Assembly (NCBI GenBank): GCA_947652605.1
Contig: OX393577.1
Span: forward strand, 28,089,466 to 28,153,465
From: Elmis aenea
Lineage: Eukaryota; Arthropoda; Insecta; Coleoptera; Elmidae
Direction: 5' to 3'
Length of the DNA: 64,000 nt
Within the stretch, counting starts at the first letter, position 1, and each line of letters opens with the position of its first letter. The notes beneath the pieces are model-generated. The model was not told the origin of the DNA, made no database searches, and was given only the letters and a program-made list of their open reading frames with translations. A program made the translations under genes and the position numbers. This document shows positions 11,781 to 22,886 of the stretch, piece by piece.

Positions 11781-12057
11781 TAGGGGAAAGTACCCATGAA
11801 TGGGACAGTCCTTGGATGGGACATTCTTAATAAACTATAGTTAAACACAAATCTTTATGTACGTGCATAGATGGTAAATCGCGTACCTAATGTATGTAAT
11901 ACAATCGTGTTGTATACAACATGACAACTTCGAAATGTGGTTGTACATTAGGTACGCGATTTACCATCTATGCACGTACATAAAGATTTGTGTTTAACTA
12001 TAGTTTATTAAGAATGTCCCATCCAAGGACTGTCCCATTCATGGGTACTTTCCCCTA
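11781..12057. mobile_element. Near-perfect palindromic MITE, 277 bp
   Basis: TAGGGGAAAGTACCCATGAA at the left mirrors TTCATGGGTACTTTCCCCTA at the right. The arms are about 120 bp and nearly identical, continuing through GATGGTAAATCGCGTACCTA, with a short loop around 11905-11940. It is nested in the hAT element at 11651-13150. Confidence 0.85.
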
Positions 12058-12933
12058 CCATATTATCGAATTTAGTGACATATTCACATACTATTTCTGT
12101 TTTGTGCTAATATACCTATTTAATAATCAATATATTTAATTCATTGGTGAATTTTTGTCAAAATGAAAAATGAAATATAATGATTAAGAATTTTGAAAAA
12201 ATCAGTGCTAAATGGTGATCTTTAATTAATTATATACAGGGTGTCATTAGTGCGGGATCGGTCGATTGTGGCTAAACGGCTTGAGATATGAAGTTGATGC
12301 TATTTTATAGTTTTTTCTAAACAACACAATAAAAATATTTTCAAATATACAGGGTGAGTCACCTTTCTGGAACTAATAGCAACTTTTATATTTCAAATAC
12401 AACACCCAATTTTTTATTTAATATTTTTGATCGCCTTAATTTTAGCTTTGCATCAATATAAAATACTACAGGTTTTTATACGGCGTTGTAAAAAAAAAAT
12501 TATTTTCTAAATTATTCAAGGTTTTAAGTCTTTATTTAAAAAACTCTCCTGAAGTTATTTTGAAATACAGAGTTGTAATTTGGTACAGACATGCAGTAAA
12601 AAAATCTCTGTTCGCTCGATATGAAAAAATTTGAATCATACAGGGGTGTTTATAAATAGGTGGCAACTTCCATGATTTTCAAAAGCTCGTAACTCAATTT
12701 TTTCAAATTCAAACCCCTGTATTTTTTTATGTCATCGAATTCGTCTTTAAAAGAGCTTCATATTTTGTTAAGCATGTCCTATACCCAAAACTCATACTTT
12801 TCGAGATATTCGACATTTTTTTTTCAAATCGTTATTGAAGCAATAGAGTGCCGTGGAAATTGAAAAAACTGACTGTTCACTACGCTAACGTCAAAAAATT
12901 GTCATTTATATTTTGAATTATTGCATTTCCACA

Positions 12934-13005
12934 ATGAATATTACTTTACAAGAGCAAATTGATATGGTTTATTCACCATTTCGTGTATTTAATTACTAAT
13001 AGTAA
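12934..13005 (+). pseudogene. N-terminal scrap of a Tc1/mariner-like transposase
   Basis: An ATG at 12934 opens MNITLQEQIDMVYSPF and then stops. This resembles the start of IS630/Tc1-mariner type transposases (a Met, then a TxxExxDIV-like helix), but it is too short for certainty. It lies in the hAT composite. Confidence 0.35.
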
Positions 13006-13158
13006 TACAATTTTGTTTTATTATAAATTAATATTATATTGTACTCATATAATCAGTGATTTAAATTGATAATTTTTTTTTTTAAAATCACTTGATTTAA
13101 ATCAATGATTTTTTTAAAAAAATCACTTGATTTAAATCTGCTCAACCCTGTTTTAAAC

Positions 13159-13854
13159 TGACAATTATTGCAACTCTTGCATAGAATTTTGAAACATAAC
13201 TGCATTTTTAAGATCATAGGAACAAGTTCTATTGTTTAAATTTTTATTAATTTTCGGTTTTTTAAAAATTGTATCCCAAACCATATCTAATCATTTGGTG
13301 ATTTTAATATATTGTTTGCTTAATGCCTACCATGATCTGTATCAAAAGTCATTTATATTTAATTATAAACTAAGATCATTTTGAAGTGTTCTTACTAATA
13401 AAAATGAGTATCAAAACTTTTTCATTGTAAAAAAAAAATTGCTGTTTATGGTAAAGAATATATAAGAAATTGTTATTTGATAAGAATTTTATACAGTATT
13501 GTGGGTTTTGATTAAAATTTAGAATTGTTTTCTATCATTTGTAAAATTTCGATTGAAGTTAAACCTTTTGTTTAGTTTATCATTTTAACCGTGGTCACAT
13601 ACAAAGTGAATGAATTGCTATAGTACTTACATATAAAACAAACAAAAATAATATGTCGAAATATAAATTTTATTTTTATATAATCAAATAAAAAATTGGT
13701 ACCTAATAAAAAATATATAATTTTAATTTTTAAATGAAAGTGCTAAGTACTTGCGAAAAAACAAATGTAACATAATATTTACATCTCACACAAAATACAA
13801 CATATTTTTGAAACATAAACTAAATAAAATGTTATGTAGGTACCTAGATATTTA
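13159..13854. other. AT-rich intergenic DNA
   Basis: No exon, repeat or RNA gene recognised. Confidence 0.4.
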
Positions 13855-14690
13855 TTATTATCGTTTGAATATAGGTTTTAACATTGTCTTCTATTGCACT
13901 GAACCATCTTAACTTAAACTTTGGTAATGTCACTGTAGCAACAATTGCGTCGTTTATTTCTGGATTTAAATTATAATAGTTTAAAAAAAATTGCGTAAAC
14001 TGTTGATAATACAAGCATTTAAAATTATTGTTGTACGTTTTAAATTTGACTTCTTCAAATTTGACTTAAAGTTATACTAAACTTCATAATATATACCGAA
14101 TACACCCGCAGTATGTTGACTGTTTTCCTTGCAATAGATCAATTGTTGCTGCAAGAGGTTCCATCAGCAGTATTCTTCTAAGTATTCGGTATTAATATCT
14201 TTAATAGCATTTTTAATTTCTAATTTCCCAAACAAAATTTTTAGCATATTTTTGAGTGAGTTCAATAAAATATTTAATAAAACTGTTGTCTGTATTACTA
14301 CACACACACTACCTTTTTAACTGTAGCTATTCTATGCACTCCAATGCGGGTTGTGTTTAAAACTTTAGACAAGTTTTAACACGTTGAAAACCACAGTTCC
14401 TATCTTATAAAACCTAATATCTTAAAAAGTACTTGTGTCTACTAAAAGTACTTAAGTACTTTGCACTGTACTGCAGTATTTTACAAAGTACTTAAGTAAT
14501 TTTTGTGGTACTGAAGTACTAATACAAGAACTAAGTACCAGTATTTCACCGAAGTACTTGAGATTCAAGTCTTAAGTACCTAATTTTAAAATGTACTGCA
14601 GTACCAGTCTTAAGTACCGTAAAAGTACTTGAAAAAGTACTGAAGTACAAAAATACTTAAGTAATGCCCAGCTCTGGAGCTAAGTATACT
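13855..14690 (-). pseudogene. hAT transposase relic with terminal repeats
   Basis: On the minus strand, TEYLEEYC, then ATIDLLQGKQSTY-like DNA in shifted frames (about 14195-14100), then PEINDAIVATVTLPKFKLRW (about 13970-13905) follow the order of an Ac-type hAT transposase (EYLxxxxPLAxAxDxLQG ... HPxFKLRW). The region 14410-14680 is built of TACTTAAGTACTT-type subterminal repeats and ends with TAATGCCCAGCTCTG, the complement of a hAT terminus CAGAGCTGGGCA. The opposite terminus was not found. Non-functional. Confidence 0.7.
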
Positions 14691-15549
14691 TCCTTTTGAA
14701 ACAAAACACTGATATGAAATTAGGAGTACATTTTACATTACATACTTTAAGTTTAAACGGTTTTTAATAATTTAAAAAATATGCAATAGGATCTACGTTT
14801 TATCTCCGATTTTATGTAGGAAAATTAGTTTTATTGCTTTTTTTTTGTTGTTTTGAATAACATGCACTGCTTAATAAATAATTTTGGGTAATCTCAAATT
14901 GTTCGTTGATATTAGTATTTTTATGTTGCCGTATGATGTTAAATATATCTATTCTATTAATTTTTGGTTTTCTGATGATGCTAAAAGTAAAAAAAACATT
15001 TTACATCAATTGAAACTATGACCCATAAAAATTACATTTATTACTATAGAATTTATCTGGCCTACTACAAGTAAAACGTAGCGAATCCGGGGCAACTTTT
15101 TTTATATTCTTAAACTTAAAACCTTTTTTTTTGTATTGACGTAAAGAAAAATATCGGGACGCACCCTGAAGTACAACAAAAACCTACGGTTTCTTTAAAA
15201 ATCAGCAAAACATTTCAATAAAAAACGGTTGTTTTTGAACGGATATTTTAGTATTTTAAAATTATTCAAATTTCATTAAAATATTTTAAAAATCTTCTCA
15301 CTTATTTGCTTCGCCATGATTCATACTTTAACACTCTTTGAGATTGGTTTGAAAAAACTAGTCAAACAATTAAAAGAATGACGTACACTTACAACGACAA
15401 CCAAATAATTGCACTATTAAAACATTTGAATTATGATTGACTGGAGTGGATTACAGATGGCGCTGAGAAGTAAAAGATGATGGCCAACTGTAATTTATTT
15501 TGACCTGTGATTAATTTGAAAAATCGACTTTTGGCCAGCTAAATCAGGC
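14691..15549. other. AT-rich intergenic DNA
   Basis: No gene or clear repeat identified on either strand. Confidence 0.4.
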
Positions 15550-17000
15550 AAATACCCCACTGTGCGACGGTCAACTGGGCGACGTGCCAACTCGGCGACG
15601 CTCAACTGGGCGACAGGAACTTAAACATTTTTGATCTCTCATCTTAGCACACGATTTTACTGATTGTTTTTGTAAATATTGGTTAAATGCACTTACTTAA
15701 TTTTGTAGAACTATATCGTACATCGAAATTTGTAGAATCATTTACGAAAGATATGATCAAAAAACGTGGTCCGAAAATAATTTAAAAATGAAGGAGTATG
15801 ATTGCACAGTATTGGAATAAAGAGAAAAAATACAGTTTTTCATTCATTTATCAATATTATTTTGTAATAATTAACAAACATATTTACATTAAAACAAAAA
15901 AGTATGTAATATTCAAAACAACATAATTATTTTTGAATTATAAATCATGTTATAAGCAATACTCGTAAATAGTCTATTATATATTTCAAATTTCTTTTCA
16001 AATTATTAACGAGCACCAAATTAAGTTACTATGTCAAATTTAAACCTAAACTCTAGATGTTATTACACGCGAGATTCCCATGTTTAAACTTAAATTTCAA
16101 ACACCCGGTATATTTGATATGTGTTAATATATTTGTTAGTTACAAAATAATATTAATAAATGACTTATCATTTATTTGATCTGTTATTTAGTTTCCCAGC
16201 TAATAGACTATATCTACGAGGTACTGCTTATAACAGCGGTGGGCAAACCGCGGCCCTTGATAGTTTTACATGCGGCCCTCCATGAATTACTATATTAGTA
16301 TACATAATTATGTATGTATAGCTTTTTGTATCTTTATTTTTTGTCGCTTTCAACTTACGCATAATTAATAAGTTGTTATTATTATAATTTTTTTTTAGTG
16401 CGGCCTTTTAGTCACAGTTTTTGCGCAAAGTGGCCCGCTTCAAAAAAAGTTTGCCCACCGCTGGCTTATAACATTAATTAAAGGGTGTTAGGTGAAAACA
16501 AGGAATGTCAATTTTTATTATATCTTTACAATTCGATTTTAAAGAGTTTAAGTCTGCTATTTTTTTGTTTACAGAGCTGCATCAACCAAACCCTATTTTA
16601 CTATGGATCATATATTAAAAATGAGTATTAATCGATAATTGTGAAAAATGATTTTCATTTAAACTATAATAATTAGTTGTTCTAATATTATATACTTTTT
16701 TGTTTTAATTTAAATATGTTTGTTAATTACAAAATAATATTCATAAATAAATGAAAAAACTGTATTTTTCTCTTTATTCTAATATTGTGCAATCATACTT
16801 CTTCATTTTTAAATTATTTTCTGACCACGTTTTTTGATCATATCTTTCGTAAATGATTCTACAAATTTCGATGTACGATATAGTTCTACAAAATTAAGTA
16901 AGTATATTTAACCAATATTTACAAAAACAATCAGTAAAATCGCGTGCTAAGATGAGAAATTAAAAATGTTTAAGTTCCTGTCACCCAGTTGACCGTGTCC
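15550..17000. mobile_element. Foldback element, about 1.45 kb, with nested hAT MITE
   Basis: The left arm (about 15590-15838, CAACTGGGCGACAGGAACTT onward) is the reverse complement of 16757-16995 (AAGTTCCTGTCACCCAGTTG at its end). The arms are about 240 bp and include GATATGATCAAAAAACGTGG. The left terminus carries three degenerate direct copies of CAACTGGGCGAC. The middle holds one arm of another foldback family (16030-16112) and the complete hAT MITE at 16234-16463. No transposase. Confidence 0.75.
16234..16463. mobile_element. hAT MITE, 230 bp, perfect 8-bp TSD
   Basis: The termini CAGCGGTGGGCAAAC and GTTTGCCCACCGCTG are perfect inverted repeats, flanked by GCTTATAA at 16226-16233 and 16464-16471. 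GC-rich ends with GCGGCCC motifs surround an AT-rich centre. Non-coding. Confidence 0.92.
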
Positions 17001-17152
17001 GGTGGGTTTTGGTACAATATAAGACACATAGGTTTTTTGTAGACCTTAACATACAAAACAGACTGCAATCTGATATAAATAGAATACTTTTGTCTACTAC
17101 CGTTTTTATGTAATTTATGATTAACGTTATAGCTTAAACACATTGTGTACTG

Positions 17153-17427
17153 CAGTGGTTTCCAACCTTTTTGTACCTCCACCCCCCTTTTTCATAAAAA
17201 AAATTTTGCGCCCCCCTCATTTCTCGTAACAACCTAATTTCATAAATACTGTCCTGTTATAATACTTATTTAATGGGCTACAAAACAAATATACCATATT
17301 CTGTGTAAATAAAGTTCTTTTTGTTTGTTTATATTCAAAAATGATATTATGGTAACAGCTGTGCGCCCACCTTGCAACAGTCTCGCGCCCCCCTAGGGGG
17401 GCGCGCCCCACAGGTTAGAAACCACTG
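17153..17427. mobile_element. hAT MITE, 275 bp, perfect 8-bp TSD
   Basis: CAGTGGTTTCCAACC at the left and GGTTAGAAACCACTG at the right form the TIRs, flanked by GTGTACTG at 17145-17152 and 17428-17435. An inverse, truncated relative lies at 7972-8158. The internal ORF 17217-17411 is a by-product of the repeat. Confidence 0.92.
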
Positions 17428-17435
17428 GTGTACTG

Positions 17436-18094
17436 TATAGATATTATGTGAAAAAAACAAATAAATGCAGGCACTTCGTAATATACTTTTATGACTCTTT
17501 TATAACAATGTTAAAAACAACTGATTAATAAAAGTTATAACACAATTCAAAACAAAGTAATTTATTTTTTAGTATGTTTCAGACATATTTAAACCTTCTT
17601 TTTGGTTAACATTGCGGCACTAAATGTGTTAAATGGTTGTAGAAAAGTCGCTTTTCTTTCTAGGCATTTAAATAAATTTGTCTAGTACAGAAGGTATTAA
17701 TGATTTGTTCAAAAATTTAGTGCACAAAATAAGTGACATACCTCCAAACTTTTTTAACAGTTCTCCGAAATAATCTACAATTACAAACAATAATTATAAT
17801 TCACATAAATTTTGTTTATTGATTTCATATTGTAAACATACAAAAAAGCTTTCATTACAAAATTTATTTAATTGTAGGGGTGTTTTATGTTAATTGAATA
17901 AAAATCTTTCATCGAAAAGACAAGAGTGTCTATAAACTAGTCTAGAGATTCTTTTCACATATACTACAATTGCTTCTTTACTAAACTTATATATAACCAA
18001 ATGCAGTCATAAAAGTCAATATTTAAAACTCTTAAAATATATTTAAAAACGTGAAATTGTTTTAACAATAAAATTACATCCATATTTTATAATA
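17436..18094. other. AT-rich intergenic DNA
   Basis: No coding or RNA feature recognised. Confidence 0.4.
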
Positions 18095-19204
18095 CAGGGT
18101 TATTCAAAAAGAATAAACCGATTTCATTAGGCAATATTTTATTAAGGAAAAGTAATATAAAACTCGAGGCGTCGACTTTTATTGCCTGTTTTACAAGTGT
18201 TCAATGTGGCCGCCACCTGCAGCACGGGCAACATCAAGGCGATAATAGAATTCCTCCCAAATGCGTATCAGCATATCACGATCCACTGAGTTAATCGCTG
18301 TTTGTATTCGAGGTTAGTGGGTAGCGGTGGAACATAAACGCGATCTTTTACATATACCCACAAGAAACAATCACACACGGTGAGATAGGTTTGTCCTGTA
18401 ACGGTGTTTTCTTCAAAGAAAAAGGGTCCATAAACCTTGGCCTGAGACACAGCACAGAAGACGTTCACCTTAGGGGAATATCTTTCATGCTCAACTATTT
18501 CATGTGGGTGCTCTGTTTCCCAAATACACAAATACATTGTGACGATTGACTGTGCCGCTAAATTGACGCTTCATCACTAAAAATTAAACGTGAAATGAAG
18601 GTTTCGTCTTCCATCATCTCCAACATCGAATCCCAAAATTCCATCCGCTTCTTGTCGTTATTGGTAATTGCCTGAACGAGATGCAGTCTGTGTCTGTATT
18701 GTTTCAAATGTAGACGTCTTCTTAGCACACGCCAAATGGAGGATTGAGGGATCACAAGATCATGGCTAGCTCAATTTGTGGACTTCCGCGGGCTTCTTTC
18801 AAATGCAGCACGAATTCTCACCACTTGTTCCTCCGAAACTCGTAGTCGTCCTGGACTTTTTCCTTTACAGAGACACCCACTTTCTTTAAACTGTCTAAAC
18901 CACCGTCGAATGTTCCTAGGAGAGGGCGGATTAATGTCGAATCGCCTTCGAAAATCACGCTGCACCGTGACAACAGAATTTGTTTTCTCGAACTCGAGAA
19001 CGCCTTTGCTGAGGACTCGCCATTTCAAGAGTGAACAAATAACTGAATGTTGCCGGGAGAACGACGCAACTACAGCGTCCTTGTAACAGCCATTCGAAAC
19101 TTAGAAAACTTCTCTTTCAAATGGTCACTGACTTATTCCATGACGATGCTTGAAAACTAAAGCAATGCGTCATGAAATTGGTTCATTCTTTTTGAATAAC
19201 CCTG
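18095..19204 (-). mobile_element. Mariner-like element, internally deleted
   Basis: TIRs CAGGGTTATTCAAAAAGAAT / ATTCTTTTTGAATAACCCTG are flanked by TA at 18093-18094 and 19205-19206. Minus-strand reading blocks give an N-terminal helix-turn-helix (EFEKTNSVVTVQRDFRRRF, then SPRNIRRWFRQF; DUF4817-like, 19028-18771), a middle part with MEDETFISRLIFSDEAS (the first catalytic Asp, 18755-18558), and VNVFCAVSQAKVYGPFFFEE leading into CDCFLWVYVKDRVYVPPLP (18537-18268). In the full-length family a segment of roughly 55-60 residues with the second catalytic Asp (QQDGAPPH) and SPDLTP sits between TYL and FLWGYVK; here it is missing. The three blocks are also in different frames or separated by stops. 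The copy cannot encode active transposase but keeps intact ends. Confidence 0.88.
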
Positions 19205-19321
19205 TATTTGAAATTTACATCATGTATTACATTGCTGTTTAATTTTTAAATAAGGTCAAAAATGTTAATTTTTGTAACTCCACAATTTTTGTCATGCATT
19301 ACTTAACGTGATACCTTGAAT

Positions 19322-19607
19322 CAGCGGCGTAGCGATGGTAAATGGCGCCCGGGGCATAGTATTTTTTTTCGCCCCCCCTCGACCGTATTTTTATTGTAGT
19401 TTGTGAGTTTCAAGTAAAATAATGTTGTATTATTAATTCAAATACACTGTAATATTAATGTGCACAAATTTTTAAATTATAATGGCATTTTGGTTTTCTG
19501 GCTTTAAATAAGCAAAATAAAAGCAAAAATATTTTGTCTTCGCGGCGCCCCCCAAGACTGGCGCCGGGGCATCGATACTCCCCTTGGCCCACCTCGCTAC
19601 GCCACTG
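19322..19607. mobile_element. hAT MITE, 286 bp, perfect 8-bp TSD
   Basis: CAGCGGCGTAGCGATGG and the complement of CCTCGCTACGCCACTG form the TIRs. CCTTGAAT is duplicated at 19314-19321 and 19608-19615. The ends are GC-rich (GGCGCCCGGGGC; GGCGCCGGGGC). Confidence 0.92.
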
Positions 19608-19615
19608 CCTTGAAT

Positions 19616-20254
19616 TCAGTGTTTTTGATAGATTTTAGAAGACTAGTCGGCCATTATTGCTTACAATATTGTCTAATACGATGACCACACATGAATATCC
19701 ACAGATCCACCAGTTTGGCTCAGAAAAAACACTTTATTTTAAAAGTGTTTTTTCTGAGCCATCTGAATTTCACTGGTGAATGACGTCATATATCAGATAA
19801 TATTTGATGGACTACAAGGCACGTTAAGACTTAACCACCGAAGTAATATAAATCAGATCTAGTGAATCCATCACACTTTCATCAGTTCAATATGATAGTT
19901 TTAATGCCATCAATTGACATTCGATGCTCATTAGATGGAATGTAAAGCACACGTTTACTTTTCATGTTTTGGAAACTATATTGATAATTGTGAAATTTTT
20001 ATATCCTATTATAGAACATATCTGAAGTCATAAAATATAAAAAATTAGTACATGACACCTTCATATGTAGAAATTCACAAAAATATAAACAATGAAATAA
20101 ATATAGCTAACATTTATAATTATTTTCATGCTTAGTATGATAAAAGTAACTATCACGAAACATTTAAAATGTAGAATAAAAGTGTATTAAAAAATGTAAA
20201 TATAAAATGATTAAAATATACTTAAAAAAGTTAATAGATTTATAAAATCAAGTA
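19616..20254. other. 3' flank / probable 3'UTR of TREX (minus)
   Basis: Contains the strong hairpin at 19716-19761. A minus-strand AATAAA (TTTATT on +, about 19733) lies within the hairpin and is the first clear poly(A)-like signal seen downstream of the TREX stop. No other feature. Confidence 0.4.
19716..19761. repeat. Perfect hairpin, about 20-bp stem
   Basis: TGGCTCAGAAAAAACACTTT followed by a few A/T bases and then AAAGTGTTTTTTCTGAGCCA. It could be a small RNA-structure element in the TREX 3'UTR or a tiny MITE remnant. Confidence 0.6.
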
Positions 20255-21801
20255 TTAATGTCGCTTGTACGGTTGCATCATAGGTATATCACAAAAATTT
20301 GTGGCATTTAAATTTGCCCAGTCGGTAAATCTTTGTCCTAAATTGGCAGCAATTTCTATTAACATTATGACATCACCTTCGGCTCTATGAGCATCTCTTG
20401 TTTTTTTTCCTGTAACACGGGCATATACATCTCCCAGTTTAAAACTTGGTTGTCTGAAAAATCAAAAAGGTAATTTAATGTTGGTTATTATGTTACTATT
20501 CAATAATAAACATTTTTATCCAGGGGTTTGGAGCAGTCCAATTTTTTAATTGCTCCGCTCCGGCATCAAGATGCCTGCTCCAGCTCTGCTCCATGCTCCA
20601 AATATTGTTAACATCTTTAAAAAAGTCTTTTGATTAAAAAAAGTTGTTTTTAAAAACAAAGTTTTAATTTTATCGGATATGTAGAAGATGGTAAAAAAAA
20701 ACAACATTTGACCCTAACAAACAAGTAAAGTTAAATAAATGTTTGAAAAAACAGATTATTGATCTTCAAACGTTGAAAAAAGGAAACAAAAGTAGTTTTT
20801 TTTTTAAATTTTACATAAAAAAACTGGAGCAGGGGTTCAATCAAAATTATTTGCTCCGGGCTCCACTCCTGCTCCGGGCAAAAATCCATTGCTCCACTGC
20901 TCCGCGCTCCAGCTCCGCTCAAAACCCCTGTTTTTATCTTCATACAACAATTTTAAATATCTTACCCCAAGTGTAATCGTTTTTTAAAATTGGTAGATAA
21001 TCCTTTGGAACTAACTCTTGTTTTATCCTCTACAAAACGTTTTTTAATCGGAGTAGTTTCATTTATTATTTTCATTTGTTCAACTGTGCGATTTGAAGTG
21101 GAAGGTAAACAACCATCAACGCCTGATGACGAATGTGTATTATCATTAACATCTTGTATTGATTCTTTCATATAATCTGTTTCTTCTCTGCCTGGGACAA
21201 AATCATTTAGAGGTTGTGTTGGTGCTGTATAAAAATTAACTCGCTCAGGATTATAATAAAGATTTTCAATTTGCTCAGCCGCATTACAAAGTAATTCATC
21301 ATAGCCATCTTGAAACTCGTACGGTACTTGATTTTGTTGATTTATGAAACACTTTTCTTGATCTTCTTGATATAATTCTCTTAATAATCGTAATGAATCA
21401 ATGCATAAAGTATGTTCAGGCAAATCATTTTCAGTTTTACTAATTTCAGCTTTTAAAATTGGGTAATCAAAAAAATTACCATTGTGAGCCACAAGGCAAA
21501 AAGGTTTGGGTTGAGAAATTAAAAAGTTCTTAATAAGGTCGTAAGCTGTCTTATCAAAATACTGTTGATCTTCTAATAAATCGTTAAACAAACCAGATAT
21601 AGCTGAAGCTTGCGAGTTAATGAGTTTTCTGGGATTAAAACATAAAGTAAGTTTATTTTGAACTCTTGGATATACACCCAACTGCAAGTGGTCACGTTGC
21701 ACAGCAATTAGACATAATTCTGTAATTTTAGTTTGATTATTTTCTTGATTAGGTAAACCTGTTGTCTCACAATCCAAAAACACAAAAGTTTTAATATCCA
21801 T
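20255..21801 (-). CDS. TREX: Three-prime repair exonuclease (TREX family, DEDDh)
   Basis: Two exons: 20966-21801 and 20255-20453, joined in phase 2 (donor GTAAG complement at 20965, acceptor TTTTTCAG complement at 20454), giving 344 residues. Exo I is FVFLDCETTGLP (D10, E12), Exo II is LVAHNGNFFDYPIL (D112), and Exo III is DAHRAEGD (H301, D306); all DEDDh residues are present. The family degrades DNA 3'-5' in the cytosol or nucleus; TREX1 loss lets self-DNA trigger cGAS-STING. There is no C-terminal membrane segment as in TREX1, so it is TREX2-like at the end. About 120 residues of acidic/low-complexity sequence lie between Exo II and III, making it longer than TREX2 (236). The start at 21801 is chosen because D10 then sits close to the N-terminus; an in-frame ATG at 21903 would add 34 residues. 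A hAT MITE occupies most of the intron. It is divergent from eIF1. Confidence 0.93.
20521..20930. mobile_element. hAT MITE in the TREX intron, 410 bp
   Basis: CAGGGGTTTGGAGCAG and the complement of CTCCGCTCAAAACCCCTG are the termini. TTTTTATC is duplicated at 20513-20520 and 20931-20938. Subterminal DNA is made of repeated GCTCC/GGAGC pentamers on both sides. The small ORFs here are artefacts of the repeat. Confidence 0.93.
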
Positions 21802-22886
21802 CGTTAATGAATGAGAGCATAATTTTCGCACATTATAGCAAAACAAATATTTCTTCTTGTTTACAATAAATTTCGGTAAATACAGACCAGCCAAAAACCA
21901 CATGAATCGCGTTCAGGACGCAACTCCCAGAATCAGCTGATATTAATAATATAAAAATATTTTCGATCAGAGAATTTCCTTCTTCATTTAAAATCACTGC
22001 GTACTTGTTTACTAGGTATTTGATGTTTTCTTTGATATTAAACAATATATTTTACACTAATGAGCCGACGCAAGGAAGTTCAATAACCTAGTACTTCAAG
22101 TATTTCATAATACACATGCCTGCTCCGTTTGCACCACCTCTTGATGGGGTGCAGCCGAAGGAGCGTTATCGTAAAAAAAGGACAACTAGATGGACAACTA
22201 GGTATTAGCTTACTTGAGTGAAGCCAGAAATGAGCATAGCTAGAAACGAGGCAATCGAACTACTAATTACAGCGGACCATTGGAGTGGCGCTAGGTCAAC
22301 GAGTTACGCATAATAACATAAATGTAACAAACTACCCCGTTCATACATTTACAAAAAACTCGACCTAAATCTAGATAGGTGTTCCATGTCATTCTAATAC
22401 TAATAGTCAAATTTTAAGTTTTTCCGTAGAAAACGAGATTACGCCTTTGATTAATAAAATTCATAAATCATGCCAAAGAAATTCGCTAATCATAAAAATA
22501 CTGTCAAAAAATTGTTAAATAAAATATGTAGACATCATGATTATTTTTAAAAAGGTTTAAATGATTTTAAACTTTTAAAAATGAATATCTTTTTTATGTT
22601 ATAAAATTGGTTGCAAGTATTTAATAAACAAATTGCATATTAACTTAAGCGAAATGTTATTGCTAGGGATTTTGATTTTGAAGTTTTAAATTTCCCTCTT
22701 ATTTTTCTACTGTCAACGCTGCTTGCGCAAGCGTATTTTAAAATCAGTCGTGAATCATCAAATTGTTTGCGGGCGCATAAGCCAGCTAGAGCGCGTTGAA
22801 CAATTATAAATCTGTGATCATCCGTTTACTTGCAGGTTTTGTGCCGTTCGCAGTTCTTTTTTTATACGTATATATTTTCATATCGT
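21802..22886. promoter_or_regulatory. Divergent promoter region TREX / eIF1
   Basis: The two start codons are 1.08 kb apart and point away from each other. The eIF1 side holds a palindrome GCTTGCGCAAGC (22728-22739), GC-richer DNA GCGGGCGCATAAG, and a possible 5'UTR splice acceptor TTACTTGCAG near 22837. A short ORF from the ATG at 22116 (MPAPFAPPLDGVQPKERY, then a basic RKKRTTRW, then stop at about 22206) may be noncoding or a stray exon. Confidence 0.5.

Larger units (their letters stand above)
11651..13150. mobile_element. hAT-type non-autonomous element with 8-bp TSD
   Basis: The termini CAGGGTGGATAAAAATC and (reverse complement of the right end) CAGGGTTGAGCAGATTTAAA are flanked by identical 8-bp copies of TTTTAAAC at 11643-11650 and 13151-13158. 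Eight-base duplications are typical of hAT. Subterminal DNA consists of short GATTTAAATCA repeats at both ends. The inside is a patchwork of other insertions, including a palindrome at 11781-12057 and several TACAGGGTG-type fragments (12236, 12350). It lies just downstream of the cGLR poly(A) signal. Confidence 0.85.

Noticed and set aside
20743..20976. Overlapping ORFs on both strands in the TREX intron
   Set aside because: Generated by GCTCC/GGAGC repeats of the hAT MITE.
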